Of a stretch of DNA of 64,000 nucleotides, positions 39,822 through 48,018 are shown in pieces. Position 1 is the stretch's first letter. Every line of letters begins with the position of its first letter. The position numbers were made by a program, and so were the translations under genes. The stretch is taken from assembly GCF_004353905.1 (NCBI RefSeq), contig NZ_SMOD01000023.1:1-64000 (forward strand). The letters run 5' to 3'. The notes below the pieces were generated by a model. It had not been told where the DNA came from, searched no databases, and saw only the letters and a program-made list of their open reading frames with translations. Source of the stretch: Paraburkholderia guartelaensis. GTDB taxonomy: Bacteria > Pseudomonadota > Gammaproteobacteria > Burkholderiales > Burkholderiaceae.

Positions 39822-40496
39822 TTACGACGCGCCCGCGCCCTGCAGGATCAGATCGCGATAGCCGTGCACGATCACGCTATACGAGAAGTACGCGAACAGC
39901 AGCGCCGAAAGCACGTGGCAGGCGCGCAGCAGACCAGTGCCGGCGCGTTTGCGGCCATGGCTGGCCAGTCCGCAAAGGAAAAAGGTCCACGCGAGACCGC
40001 CTGCAAAAAAGCCCAGCAGGAAGAGCGAAGCCGCGCCGGTGCTCGTCGCCCCCGACTTGGCGATGAGCGCGCCGCCGACTGCGGCGAACCAGAGAATCGC
40101 ACTCGGCGACGAGAGGGCGAGCAGCACGCCGCGCATGAAGCTGCGCCATGGGTTGGGCAGCGGTGTGGCGCTATCGGCTTCACCTTCCACGGGCGGCGCC
40201 GATGCCGGATTGAGCGCTTCGCGCGCCATCTTCCATGTGAGCATGAGCAGCAGGGCGGAGCCGCCGATCCACACGATCCAGCGCACGGCAGAGAACTGCA
40301 GCAGCGCGGCCATGCCCGCAAGCGCGAGCGCGGCGTAGATGAGGTCGCCGAAACACGAGCCGAGTCCTAGCCAGAAGCCCGGGCGGAAGCCGTGGGTGAG
40401 CGTGAGCGAGATGATGGCGACGTTGACGAGACCGATGTCGAGGCAAAGCGAAAGCGACAGAAAAAAGCCGTCGGAAAGCAGAGAAACGTGAGACAT
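39822..40496 (-). CDS. LysE-family amino-acid/metabolite exporter
   Basis: A 224-residue inner-membrane exporter of the LysE/RhtB superfamily with six hydrophobic segments. The conserved opening SLSLCLDIGLVNVAIISLTL and GFRPGFWLGLGSCFGDLIYA (about 36-55) correspond to the family G-x-G-x-x-x-x-D block. A central hydrophilic loop with acidic residues separates helices 3 and 4. Substrate not predictable. It is divergent from no neighbour and precedes gabD's terminus by 100 nt on the same strand. Confidence 0.85.
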   Translation of the reverse strand: MSHVSLLSDGFFLSLSLCLDIGLVNVAIISLTLTHGFRPGFWLGLGSCFGDLIYAALALAGMAALLQFSAVRWIVWIGGSALLLMLTWKMAREALNPASAPPVEGEADSATPLPNPWRSFMRGVLLALSSPSAILWFAAVGGALIAKSGATSTGAASLFLLGFFAGGLAWTFFLCGLASHGRKRAGTGLLRACHVLSALLFAYFSYSVIVHGYRDLILQGAGAS

Positions 40497-40599
40497 GAAA
40501 ACGATTTCTTGTTGATTTCTTGTTGGTATGGACTGCGCACCGCATACGCCCGCCTGTGAGCAAGCGGGCGCCGCGGCTCAAATCTGCTTCAAGCGTGCT

Positions 40600-42069
40600 T
40601 CAAACGCCGATGCACAGGTACTTCAGTTCGACATATTCGTCGATGCCGTACTTCGATCCCTCGCGCCCGAGACCCGACTGCTTCACGCCGCCAAACGGCG
40701 CGACTTCGTTCGAGATGAGTCCGGTGTTGATCCCGACCATGCCGTACTCGAGCGCTTCCGCCACGCGCCAGACGCGGCCGATATCGCGGCTGTAGAAGTA
40801 CGAGGCGAGGCCGAATTCGGTGTCGTTGGCGAGGCCGATCACCTCGGCTTCGTCGCTGAAGCGGAACACCGCCGCGACCGGGCCGAAGGTTTCCTCGCGC
40901 GCGATCAGCATGTCGCGCGTGACGTTGGCGAGCACGGTGGGCTCGACGTAGCGCCCCGAGCTTACCTTGCCGCCCGCGACGACCTTCGCACCCTGGGCGG
41001 TCGCGTCGCGGATGTGCTGCTCGACCTTGGCGACGGCCGCGTCGTCGATCAACGGCCCCTGGTTCACGCCATCTTCGAAGCCGTTGCCCACCTTGATCTT
41101 GCGTGAGGCGGCGGCAAGCTTCTCGACGAAAGCGTCGTACACCTTGTCGTGCACATAGAAGCGGTTCGTGCAGACGCAGGTCTGGCCCGCGTTGCGGTAC
41201 TTCGAGATCATCGCGCCTTCCACGGCGGCGTCGAGATCGGCGTCGTCGAACACGATGAAGGGGGCGTGGCCGCCCAGTTCGAGGGCGATTTTCTTGACCG
41301 TCGGCGCGCACTGCTGCATGAGGATGCGGCCCACCGGCGTCGATCCCGTGAACGAGAGATGGCGCACGACGTCGCTCTCGCACAGCGCCTTGCCAATTGC
41401 GAAGGAGTTTGCCGAGTCGGCAGTGACCACGTTGAACACGCCCTTGGGTACGCCCGCGCGCTGCGCCAGTTCGGCGAGCGCGAGCGCGCAAAGCGGCGTC
41501 TGCTCGGCGGGCTTCACGACGATCGTGCAACCCGCGGCGATGGCCGGCGCGACCTTGCGCGTGATCATCGCGATCGGGAAATTCCAGGGGGTGATCGAGG
41601 CGCACACGCCGATCGGCTGCTTGAGCACGACGAGCTTGCGGTCGCTGGCGGGGCTTGCGAGCACGTCGCCGTTCACACGCTTGGCCTCTTCGGCAAACCA
41701 TTCCAGGAAGGACGCGCCGTAGATCACTTCGCCGCGCGCCTCGGCGAGCGGCTTGCCTTGCTCGGCCGTCATGATCGCGGCGAGGTCGTCGGCGTGCTCG
41801 ATCACGAGGTCGAACCAGCGGCGCAGCACGGCTGCGCGTTCCTTGCCGGTCTTCGCGCTCCACGCGGGCAGCGCGGCGTTCGCGGCGCCGATGGCGCGAT
41901 GCGCCTCGTCGGCGCCAAAGTCGGGCACGCTCGCGATCTCTGCGTTGTCGGCGGGGTCGAGCACGGCGAACGTGGCCGCACCGCCGCTCCATTCTCCGTC
42001 GATGTACGCGCGGGTCTTGAAGAGGGCGGGGTCGTTCAGTTGTGTCAGGCGCTCCGATGCGGGCATCAT
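40600..42069 (-). CDS. gabD: NADP-dependent succinate-semialdehyde dehydrogenase
   Basis: Oxidises succinate semialdehyde to succinate at the end of GABA catabolism. The 489 residues show the aldehyde-dehydrogenase blocks. FTGSTPVGRI (about 240) binds the cofactor, the catalytic Glu lies in LELGGHAPFIVFDDAD (about 262) and the nucleophilic Cys in GQTCVCTNRFYV (about 296). The GabD-like N-terminus and HYxxT-free IYGASFLEWFAEEAKRVNGD stretch support the assignment over betaine or other ALDHs. It follows ubiD with a 136-nt gap. Confidence 0.88.
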   Translation of the reverse strand: MMPASERLTQLNDPALFKTRAYIDGEWSGGAATFAVLDPADNAEIASVPDFGADEAHRAIGAANAALPAWSAKTGKERAAVLRRWFDLVIEHADDLAAIMTAEQGKPLAEARGEVIYGASFLEWFAEEAKRVNGDVLASPASDRKLVVLKQPIGVCASITPWNFPIAMITRKVAPAIAAGCTIVVKPAEQTPLCALALAELAQRAGVPKGVFNVVTADSANSFAIGKALCESDVVRHLSFTGSTPVGRILMQQCAPTVKKIALELGGHAPFIVFDDADLDAAVEGAMISKYRNAGQTCVCTNRFYVHDKVYDAFVEKLAAASRKIKVGNGFEDGVNQGPLIDDAAVAKVEQHIRDATAQGAKVVAGGKVSSGRYVEPTVLANVTRDMLIAREETFGPVAAVFRFSDEAEVIGLANDTEFGLASYFYSRDIGRVWRVAEALEYGMVGINTGLISNEVAPFGGVKQSGLGREGSKYGIDEYVELKYLCIGV

Positions 42070-42205
42070 CCTCGAGTCTCCTCAGGTTCACTGGCGCCGC
42101 GGCTCATGCCATGCACGAGGCGTGACGCGGTAAGCGCGGCGTCGCGAAAAGGCGTCGCGTATGAATCGGCCGGCGTGGCGCCCGAGGGCACTGCGCCGGG
42201 TCGCG

Positions 42206-43783
42206 CTAGCTGCGGCTAAAGCCGAGCTCGTCGTAGAGACGGTCGACGCGCGTCTTCACGGCCGCGTCCATTTCGATTGCGCGGCCCCATTCGCGGTCGG
42301 TCTCGCCGGGCCACTTGTTGGTGGCGTCGAGCCCCATTTTCGAGCCGAGGCCGGCCACCGGCGAAGCGAAGTCGAGATAGTCGATCGGCGTGTTCTCGAC
42401 GAGCACGGTGTCGCGCGCCGGATCGATACGCGTGGTGATCGCCCAGATCACCTCCTTCCAGTCGCGGATGTCCACATCATCGTCGACCACGACAATGAAC
42501 TTTGTATACATGAACTGGCGCAGGAAGCTCCACACCCCGAACATCACGCGTTTTGCGTGCCCGGGGTAGCTCTTCTTCATCTGCACGATCGCCATGCGGT
42601 AGCTGCACCCCTCGGGCGGCAGATAGAAGTCGGTGATCTCGGGAAACTGCTTCTGCAGGAGTGGCACGAACACTTCGTTGAGCGCCACGCCGAGCACCGC
42701 GGGCTCGTCGGGCGGCTTGCCCGTGTAAGTCGAATGGTAGATCGCATCGCGGCGCATGGTGATGCGCTCGACCGTGAAGACGGGGAACCACTCCTGTTCG
42801 TTGTAGTAGCCCGTGTGGTCGCCATAGGGGCCTTCGAGCGCGTGTTCGTACGCGGCGCTCGCGCCTTTGGCGGGGCGCGGCGGCGCGCCAGCGGGCGCCG
42901 GGCCGGGCTCGCCCGCCTGCGGGTAGATGAAGCCTTCGAGCACGATCTCGGCGCGCGCGGGCACCTGGAGCGTGTCGACGCCGGGCGTCAGGCACTTCGC
43001 GAGTTCGGTGCGGGCGCCGCGCAACAGGCCGGCGAACTGGTATTCGGAGAGCGTGTCGGGCACCGGCGTGACGGCGCCGAGGGTCGTCGCCGGGTCGGCG
43101 CCGAGCACGACTGCCACCGGGTACGGCTTGCCGGGGTTCCTGAGCGCGAACTCGCGGAAGTCGAGCGCGCCGCCGCGATGCGCGAGCCAGCGCATGATGA
43201 GCTTGTTGCGGCCAATGAGTTGCTGGCGGTAGATGCCGAGATTCTGGCGCGTCTTGTTGGGACCGCGCGTGACGGTGAGGCCCCAGGTGACGAGCGGGCC
43301 GGCGTCGCCGGGCCAGCAGGTCTGGATCGGCAGTCTGGCAAGGTCGACGTCGTTGCCTTCCCAGACGATCTCCTGGCAGGGCGGCGCGCTCACGGTCTTC
43401 GGCGCCATGTCCCAGACGGCCTTGGCGAGCGTGAAGAGCTTGCCTGCGTCCTTCAGGCCGCGCGGCGGCTCGGGCTCCTTGAGCGCCGAGAGCAGGCGCC
43501 CCACGTCGCGCAGCGACTCGAGCGCTGCGCCGTCGCCGCCGCTTTCCGGTGCGTCGATGCCCATGCCGAGCGCGACGCGCCGGGGCGTGCCGAACAGATT
43601 GCCGAGCACCGGGAACGCGTGCGTCGAACGGTTCTCAAAGAGTAGGGCCGGACCGCCGGCGCGCAGGACGCGGTCGCACAGCTCGGTCATTTCCAGCACC
43701 GGAGAGACAGCTTGCGGGACGCGGCGCAATTCGCCGAGCGTCTCCAGGCGACCAACGAAGTCGCGCAGGTCTTTGTATTTCAT
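42206..43783 (-). CDS. ubiD: 4-hydroxy-3-polyprenylbenzoate decarboxylase
   Basis: A prenylated-FMN-dependent decarboxylase of ubiquinone synthesis. The 525 residues carry the family blocks GGPALLFENRS (about 43-53) and DVDLARLPIQTCWPGDAGPL. The middle region with E-R-E-like metal/cofactor residues shows PVAVVLGADPATTLGAVTPVP. VDDDVDIRDWKEVIWAITTR (about 425-444) lies in the C-terminal half. Requires the flavin prenyltransferase UbiX, not seen here. An internal Ala/Pro-rich insert near 310 is unusual but minor. Confidence 0.93.
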   Translation of the reverse strand: MKYKDLRDFVGRLETLGELRRVPQAVSPVLEMTELCDRVLRAGGPALLFENRSTHAFPVLGNLFGTPRRVALGMGIDAPESGGDGAALESLRDVGRLLSALKEPEPPRGLKDAGKLFTLAKAVWDMAPKTVSAPPCQEIVWEGNDVDLARLPIQTCWPGDAGPLVTWGLTVTRGPNKTRQNLGIYRQQLIGRNKLIMRWLAHRGGALDFREFALRNPGKPYPVAVVLGADPATTLGAVTPVPDTLSEYQFAGLLRGARTELAKCLTPGVDTLQVPARAEIVLEGFIYPQAGEPGPAPAGAPPRPAKGASAAYEHALEGPYGDHTGYYNEQEWFPVFTVERITMRRDAIYHSTYTGKPPDEPAVLGVALNEVFVPLLQKQFPEITDFYLPPEGCSYRMAIVQMKKSYPGHAKRVMFGVWSFLRQFMYTKFIVVVDDDVDIRDWKEVIWAITTRIDPARDTVLVENTPIDYLDFASPVAGLGSKMGLDATNKWPGETDREWGRAIEMDAAVKTRVDRLYDELGFSRS

Positions 43784-43859
43784 TGGGAACCAATCGTGGC
43801 CAACACGGGTGGCCGGCTTGGGGGCCGCATGGGGCGGCGGCGCGGATTCCGCGGCCGCC

Positions 43860-43900
43860 GTATCAGATGTATCAGACGTATCAAGACGTATCAGACATCT
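43860..43900 (+). repeat. Short tandem repeat, GTATCAGAY units
   Basis: Four copies of a 9-11 base unit: GTATCAGAT, GTATCAGAC, GTATCAAGAC and GTATCAGAC. They lie 80-120 bases upstream of the ubiD start codon, where they could be slippage-prone or bind a protein. Confidence 0.6.
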
Positions 43901-44066
43901 GCCCGGGGAGACGCGGTGTAACGATTGTCGATTTTACCTGCGTTGGCTAGCGCACGCTGGGTGCCAATCTGCATAAGCGCCCGCAGACGCGCGTACGACG
44001 CGGATTTCGCCGGATTGAACAGTGTTCATCATTACTATTGGTTATGTTTTTTGGATTCTATAGTAT

Positions 44067-44094
44067 TGACGATCTATAAAACGCTGCTAGAATC
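44067..44094 (+). promoter_or_regulatory. Promoter for the lytic transglycosylase gene
   Basis: TTGACG (44067-44072), 16-nt spacer and TAGAAT (44089-44094) in an AT-rich stretch. The predicted start near 44101 gives a long untranslated leader of about 330 nt. Confidence 0.6.
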
Positions 44095-44431
44095 CGTCCA
44101 CATTGGTTGCAGGGTTTGAAATTTTTAACCACCTTCCCGGCCCTTCAGACGCAACGCGTCGCCGTTTTGCCGAACCCCTGCACGGCTTGCATACGGTCTA
44201 GATTGGTTGTCCTCGTCAGCGCCCCTTCGCGCTGGCTTTTCGTGTGAGAACTCCCGGCGCGCGCACACTGCGTGCCTGGTTGCCCAAAAGGAGTTCCACC
44301 CACGGCGAACTTGCCGTTTTCCCGACGTCGCTGCCGCACCAGCCAGGGCGCGCGATGTCTTGATCCTGCGATTGGCCGTCTGCCTCGTGCCGACCCCTGA
44401 GCCGGATCATGCAACATGGGGAGATCTGTAG

Positions 44432-45661
44432 ATGAATACCTGGTTATCGTGGTGGCGCGCCGACGAGCGTGTAGCGCTTGGCCTGCGTGCGCTGCTGCGT
44501 CGTGGCACGCGTCTTAGCCATCACCTGTTCAGCATTGTTGGCGGCTGCGCCGTTCTGTTCGCCGTTGCCGTCTGGCTCATGCCCACGCTGCGCGGCACGC
44601 TCGCCGCGCGCGTGATGCCGTTCGTCTCGGCGGCGGTCCAGGCCGGCCCGGCACGTCTGCTGCAAGGCAATCCGCTGCCCTCGTTCGCGCCCCCCGGCGT
44701 GACGAACAACGACGACAACGCCGACGGCGCGATGCTGCCCACGGCGCTCGCGCCCGATGCCGCTGCTACCGGTGCGACTGTTGCCGCCGGCGCTACGGGC
44801 ATTTCGCCTGAGGGTTCCAACGGCACGGTCGCGAAGGTCGCGACCTCGGTGTCGAACGGCGGCATCGCCACGCTCGACGCCGTGACGCTCAACGGCCTCG
44901 ATCCGCGCGCGCTGCCCACCAGCGTCGGCTCGCTGGCGCGCATGATTCCGCCCCAGCGCATCACGCCCGACGCACGCGACGACCGCGTGCTCGTCTCGGC
45001 GCGCGAACAGGCGCTCGTCGCCACCTATCTGGCGCGCCGCTACCGCGTGGCGCAGGAGCCGGTTGGCGAACTCGTGAAAGCGGCGTTCGACACCGGCCGT
45101 GAAGTGGGTCTCGATCCGCTGCTGCTGCTCGCTGTGATGGCGATCGAATCGGGCTTCAACCCGTACGCCGAAAGCGGCGTGGGCGCGCAAGGCCTCATGC
45201 AGGTCATGTCGAAGGTGCACTCGGACAAGTTCCAGTACTTCGGCGGCCAGCGCGCGGCGCTCGATCCGCTCGCGAACATCAAGGTCGGCGCACTGGTGCT
45301 CAAGGATTGCATCGCGCGCGGCGGTTCGCTGCCGGGCGGCCTGCGTCTCTATGTCGGTTCGAGCACGCCCGACGACGGCGGCTACGGCGCCAAGGTGATG
45401 GCCGAGCGCGGTCGTCTGCGCGACGTCGCACGCGGCCGCAACGTGCCGATCAACGCGCCGCAGGCGCCCGTCACCACCACGGCCAGCACGTCTGCGCCGC
45501 AGAAGGTGGCGAGCATCAACGGCGAGAAGCGTGTGCACGTGACGCTCGACAACGCCCATGCGATGGTCGACAAGTCGTCCGCGAACAGCGGTTCCGATCA
45601 GGACGACGCCAGCACCAGCACGACGGCGCAGAAGCACGGTTCGTCTGAGCTGGGCGCTTGA
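44432..45661 (+). CDS. Lytic transglycosylase, SLT domain, membrane-anchored
   Basis: A 409-residue envelope protein. An uncleaved N-terminal helix (about 35-55) anchors it. A Ser/Thr/Ala-rich linker follows, then an SLT (lysozyme-like) domain at about 220-320. The catalytic Glu is in MAIESGFNPYAES (about 234), and GAQGLMQVM (about 248) and the ANIKVGALVLKD helix complete the fold. The C-terminal 90 residues are Ala/Ser/Thr-rich and disordered. It cleaves peptidoglycan glycan strands. It is monocistronic with a strong terminator. Confidence 0.85.
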   Translation: MNTWLSWWRADERVALGLRALLRRGTRLSHHLFSIVGGCAVLFAVAVWLMPTLRGTLAARVMPFVSAAVQAGPARLLQGNPLPSFAPPGVTNNDDNADGAMLPTALAPDAAATGATVAAGATGISPEGSNGTVAKVATSVSNGGIATLDAVTLNGLDPRALPTSVGSLARMIPPQRITPDARDDRVLVSAREQALVATYLARRYRVAQEPVGELVKAAFDTGREVGLDPLLLLAVMAIESGFNPYAESGVGAQGLMQVMSKVHSDKFQYFGGQRAALDPLANIKVGALVLKDCIARGGSLPGGLRLYVGSSTPDDGGYGAKVMAERGRLRDVARGRNVPINAPQAPVTTTASTSAPQKVASINGEKRVHVTLDNAHAMVDKSSANSGSDQDDASTSTTAQKHGSSELGA

Positions 45662-45689
45662 GTCTCTAGCTGAAAGACCGGACCAAACA

Positions 45690-45715
45690 AAAAAGGCACC
45701 CTCGGGTGCCTTTTT
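45690..45715. terminator. Bidirectional terminator between transglycosylase and aminotransferase
   Basis: A 12-bp stem (AAAAAGGCACCC at 45690-45701 with GGGTGCCTTTTT at 45704-45715) and a 2-nt gap, with T tract on plus and on minus. Confidence 0.9.
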
Positions 45716-45736
45716 CTATTTCTCGACGACTGCGGA

Positions 45737-46930
45737 TCAACGTCCGAAGAACGTATGCAGCCGTTCGACCGCTTCCTCCAGCCGCTCGTACGCCGTGGCA
45801 TACGAGAGCCGCACATACTGGCGCGGCGCGGCCACGCCGAAGTCCATACCGGGCACCATCACCGTACCTGCGTCGTGCAGCATCGCGCGGGTGAGCGCGT
45901 CGCTGTCGCCGGCGGCAGGGTGCGTGACGTTCGAACAGTCGGCGTAGACGTAGAACGCGCCGTCGGGCATCACGGGCACCGTGAAGCCGAGCGACTCGAG
46001 CGCCGGCGCGATGAAATCGCGGCGGCGCTTGAATTCGAGCCGGCGTGCTTCGTAGAGCTTCAGCGTGTCCGGCTCGAAGCAGGCGAGCGCGGCGTGCTGA
46101 GCAAGCGCCGACGCACAGATGAACAGGTTCTGCGCGAGCTTTTCGAATGCGCCGACCAGCGAGGGCGGCACCACGAGCCAGCCCAGACGCCAGCCGGTCA
46201 TGTTGAAGTACTTCGAGAAGCTGTTGACGGTCACCACGTCGTCGCCGAACGACAGCGCGGAGACGGGCGGCGTGTCGTACGACAGGCCTTGATAGATTTC
46301 GTCGACGATCGTGAAGCCGCCGCGCGAGCGCACGCTTTGCACGATGCGCTTGAGTTCGTCGGGTTCGATCGAGGTGCCGGTGGGGTTCGACGGCGAGGCG
46401 AGCAGCACGCCGCGCGTGCGCGGCGACCACAGGCGCTCGACATCGGCGGCGGTGAGCTGGAAGCGCGCTTCCGGGCCGCTCGGCACGAGCACCGGCTTGC
46501 CTTCCGCGGCGGCCACGAAGTGGCGGTTGCACGGGTAGCAGGGGTCCGGCATCAGCACTTCGTCGTCGCGATCGACGAGCGCCGTGCAGGCGAGCAGGAG
46601 CGCTGCCGAGGCGCCGGCCGTCACGACGATGCGCGCGGGGTCGACCGTGAGGCCGTACGCGTGCTGGTAGTGCGCGGCGATCGCCTCGCGCAGCGCGTGG
46701 ATACCGAGCGCGCTCGTGTATTGGGTGACGCCGCGGCGCAGCGCGGCGGCGGCCGCCTCGACGACGGGCTCGGGCGCCGTGAAGTCCGGCTCGCCAATGC
46801 CCATGTGGATGATGTCGCGCCCAGCGCGCTCGAGCTTCGCGGCTTCCTTCGCCAGTTCCATGACGTAGAAAGGCTGGATCTCGTCGACGCGCGCGGCTAG
46901 CCGCAGCAGCGGTTCGGCAACGGTGTTCAT
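45737..46930 (-). CDS. Class I/II PLP-dependent aminotransferase
   Basis: A 397-residue fold-type I aminotransferase of the aspartate-aminotransferase superfamily. Visible are IIHMGIGEPDFTAPEPVVEA (about 40-59), SNPTGTSIEP (about 178), TIVDEIYQGLSYD (about 205) and the PLP lysine in VNSFSKYFNMTGWRLGWLV (about 236-254). The Arg of RLSYAT (about 377) binds the substrate carboxylate. Substrate cannot be assigned; it follows nusB on the same strand, which is common in Burkholderiaceae. Confidence 0.88.
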   Translation of the reverse strand: MNTVAEPLLRLAARVDEIQPFYVMELAKEAAKLERAGRDIIHMGIGEPDFTAPEPVVEAAAAALRRGVTQYTSALGIHALREAIAAHYQHAYGLTVDPARIVVTAGASAALLLACTALVDRDDEVLMPDPCYPCNRHFVAAAEGKPVLVPSGPEARFQLTAADVERLWSPRTRGVLLASPSNPTGTSIEPDELKRIVQSVRSRGGFTIVDEIYQGLSYDTPPVSALSFGDDVVTVNSFSKYFNMTGWRLGWLVVPPSLVGAFEKLAQNLFICASALAQHAALACFEPDTLKLYEARRLEFKRRRDFIAPALESLGFTVPVMPDGAFYVYADCSNVTHPAAGDSDALTRAMLHDAGTVMVPGMDFGVAAPRQYVRLSYATAYERLEEAVERLHTFFGR

Positions 46931-47014
46931 GCGGGTATTTCCAGTGCTGACAGATCACGCGGCGCGCGGGGCAGGGCGCTCAGGCGCACCCGCTTGCCCC
47001 GGCGGCTCGCGTTC

Positions 47015-47449
47015 TTACGACTTGCGCGCGTTCTGCGCTTCGGTGGCGCGCAGTTGCGCCGCGAGCTTGTCGAGCACGCCGTTCACGTACTTGTAGCCGT
47101 CCGAGCCGCCAAAGGTCTTCGTGAGCTCGACCGCCTCGTTGATCACGACGCGGTACGGAATGTCGACGTGATGCTTGAACTCGTAGGTCGCAACGAGCAG
47201 CACCGCACGTTCGACAGGCGAAAGCTGCTCGATCGGACGGTCGAGGCACGGCGTGATCGAAGCGGACAGTTCGTCCGATTCGCGGATGACGCCGTGCAGG
47301 ATCGCGTCCAGATGCTCGTGATCGGCCTTGTCGTAGCCCTGCGAACCGCGCAGCTGCGCGTCGATCTCGCCGGCGGGCACACCCGACAGCAGCCACTGAT
47401 ACAACCCCTGCGTGGCCAGTTCGCGGGAGCGGCGGCGCGCGCTCTTCAT
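47015..47449 (-). CDS. nusB: Transcription antitermination factor NusB
   Basis: An all-helical RNA-binding protein that joins S10 (NusE) at boxA to prevent termination in rRNA operons. The 144 residues start MKSARRRSRELATQGLYQWL, the NusB opening, and contain ERAVLLVATYEFKHHVDIPYRVVINEAVELTKTFGG (about 78-113, in consecutive blocks). Its ATG overlaps the ribH stop by 4 nt, the conserved ribH-nusB coupling. Confidence 0.95.
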   Translation of the reverse strand: MKSARRRSRELATQGLYQWLLSGVPAGEIDAQLRGSQGYDKADHEHLDAILHGVIRESDELSASITPCLDRPIEQLSPVERAVLLVATYEFKHHVDIPYRVVINEAVELTKTFGGSDGYKYVNGVLDKLAAQLRATEAQNARKS

Positions 47450-47961
47450 TGCTGTTCCTCTTCGTCTTCCTCGTCTTCTTCGTCGTCGTCGCCGCCGTCG
47501 AGCTGCTCCAACGCCACCGTCAGGTTTGCCATTTCCACGGCGACACGCGCGGCGTCACGGCCCTTCTCGGTCATGCGGGCCACGGCCTGCTCGTCGTTCT
47601 CGGTGGTGAGCACGGCGTTTGCGATGGGCACGTTGAAGTCGAGCGAAACGCGCGAGATGCCCGCGCCGCTTTCGTTCGAGACGAGTTCGAAGTGGTACGT
47701 CTCGCCGCGCACGACCGCGCCGAGCGCGATCAGGGCGTCGAACTGACCGCTTTCGGCGAGCTTTTGCAGCGCCAGCGGGATTTCGAGTGCGCCCGGCACG
47801 GTGACGAGCAGCACGTCTTCGCCCGTCACGCCGAGGCGTTCGAGTTCTTCGATGCAGGCGTCGGCGAGGCCGTTGCAGACGGGTTCGTTAAAGCGCGACT
47901 GGACGATGCCGATGCGCAGTCCGTCGCCGTCGAGGTTCGGTTGGTATTGTCCGATTTCCAT
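47446..47961 (-). CDS. ribH: 6,7-dimethyl-8-ribityllumazine synthase
   Basis: Condenses the RibA/RibD-derived pyrimidine with DHBP from RibB to lumazine. The 171 residues include RFNEPVCNGLADACIEELER (about 23), VTVPGALEIPLALQKLA (about 53) and the ALGAVVRGETYHFELVSNESG substrate block (about 80-100) with its catalytic His. The last 17 residues are almost all Asp/Glu (DDDEEDEEDEEEQQ), an unusual acidic tail outside the icosahedral core. It is in the middle of ribBA-ribH-nusB. Confidence 0.94.
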   Translation of the reverse strand: MEIGQYQPNLDGDGLRIGIVQSRFNEPVCNGLADACIEELERLGVTGEDVLLVTVPGALEIPLALQKLAESGQFDALIALGAVVRGETYHFELVSNESGAGISRVSLDFNVPIANAVLTTENDEQAVARMTEKGRDAARVAVEMANLTVALEQLDGGDDDEEDEEDEEEQQ

Positions 47962-48018
47962 GTGGTGTCCGTAAGTTCGGTTGAGCGTGGTGACGCGTGA
48001 AAAGAGCGCGATGCGACT

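Larger units (their letters stand above)
43784..44431 (+). other. 648-base gap with tandem repeat and the transglycosylase promoter
   Basis: It has four near-copies of a GTATCAGAYR unit at 43860-43900 just upstream of ubiD, then an AT-rich segment with the promoter at 44067-44094. A leader of about 330 nt follows, including a weak ACGGC/GCCGT hairpin before TTTT (about 44311-44326). No gene recognised. Confidence 0.5.

Noticed and set aside
44207..44431. 75-codon ORF before the transglycosylase gene
   Set aside because: No ribosome site or domain; it lies in the untranslated leader.
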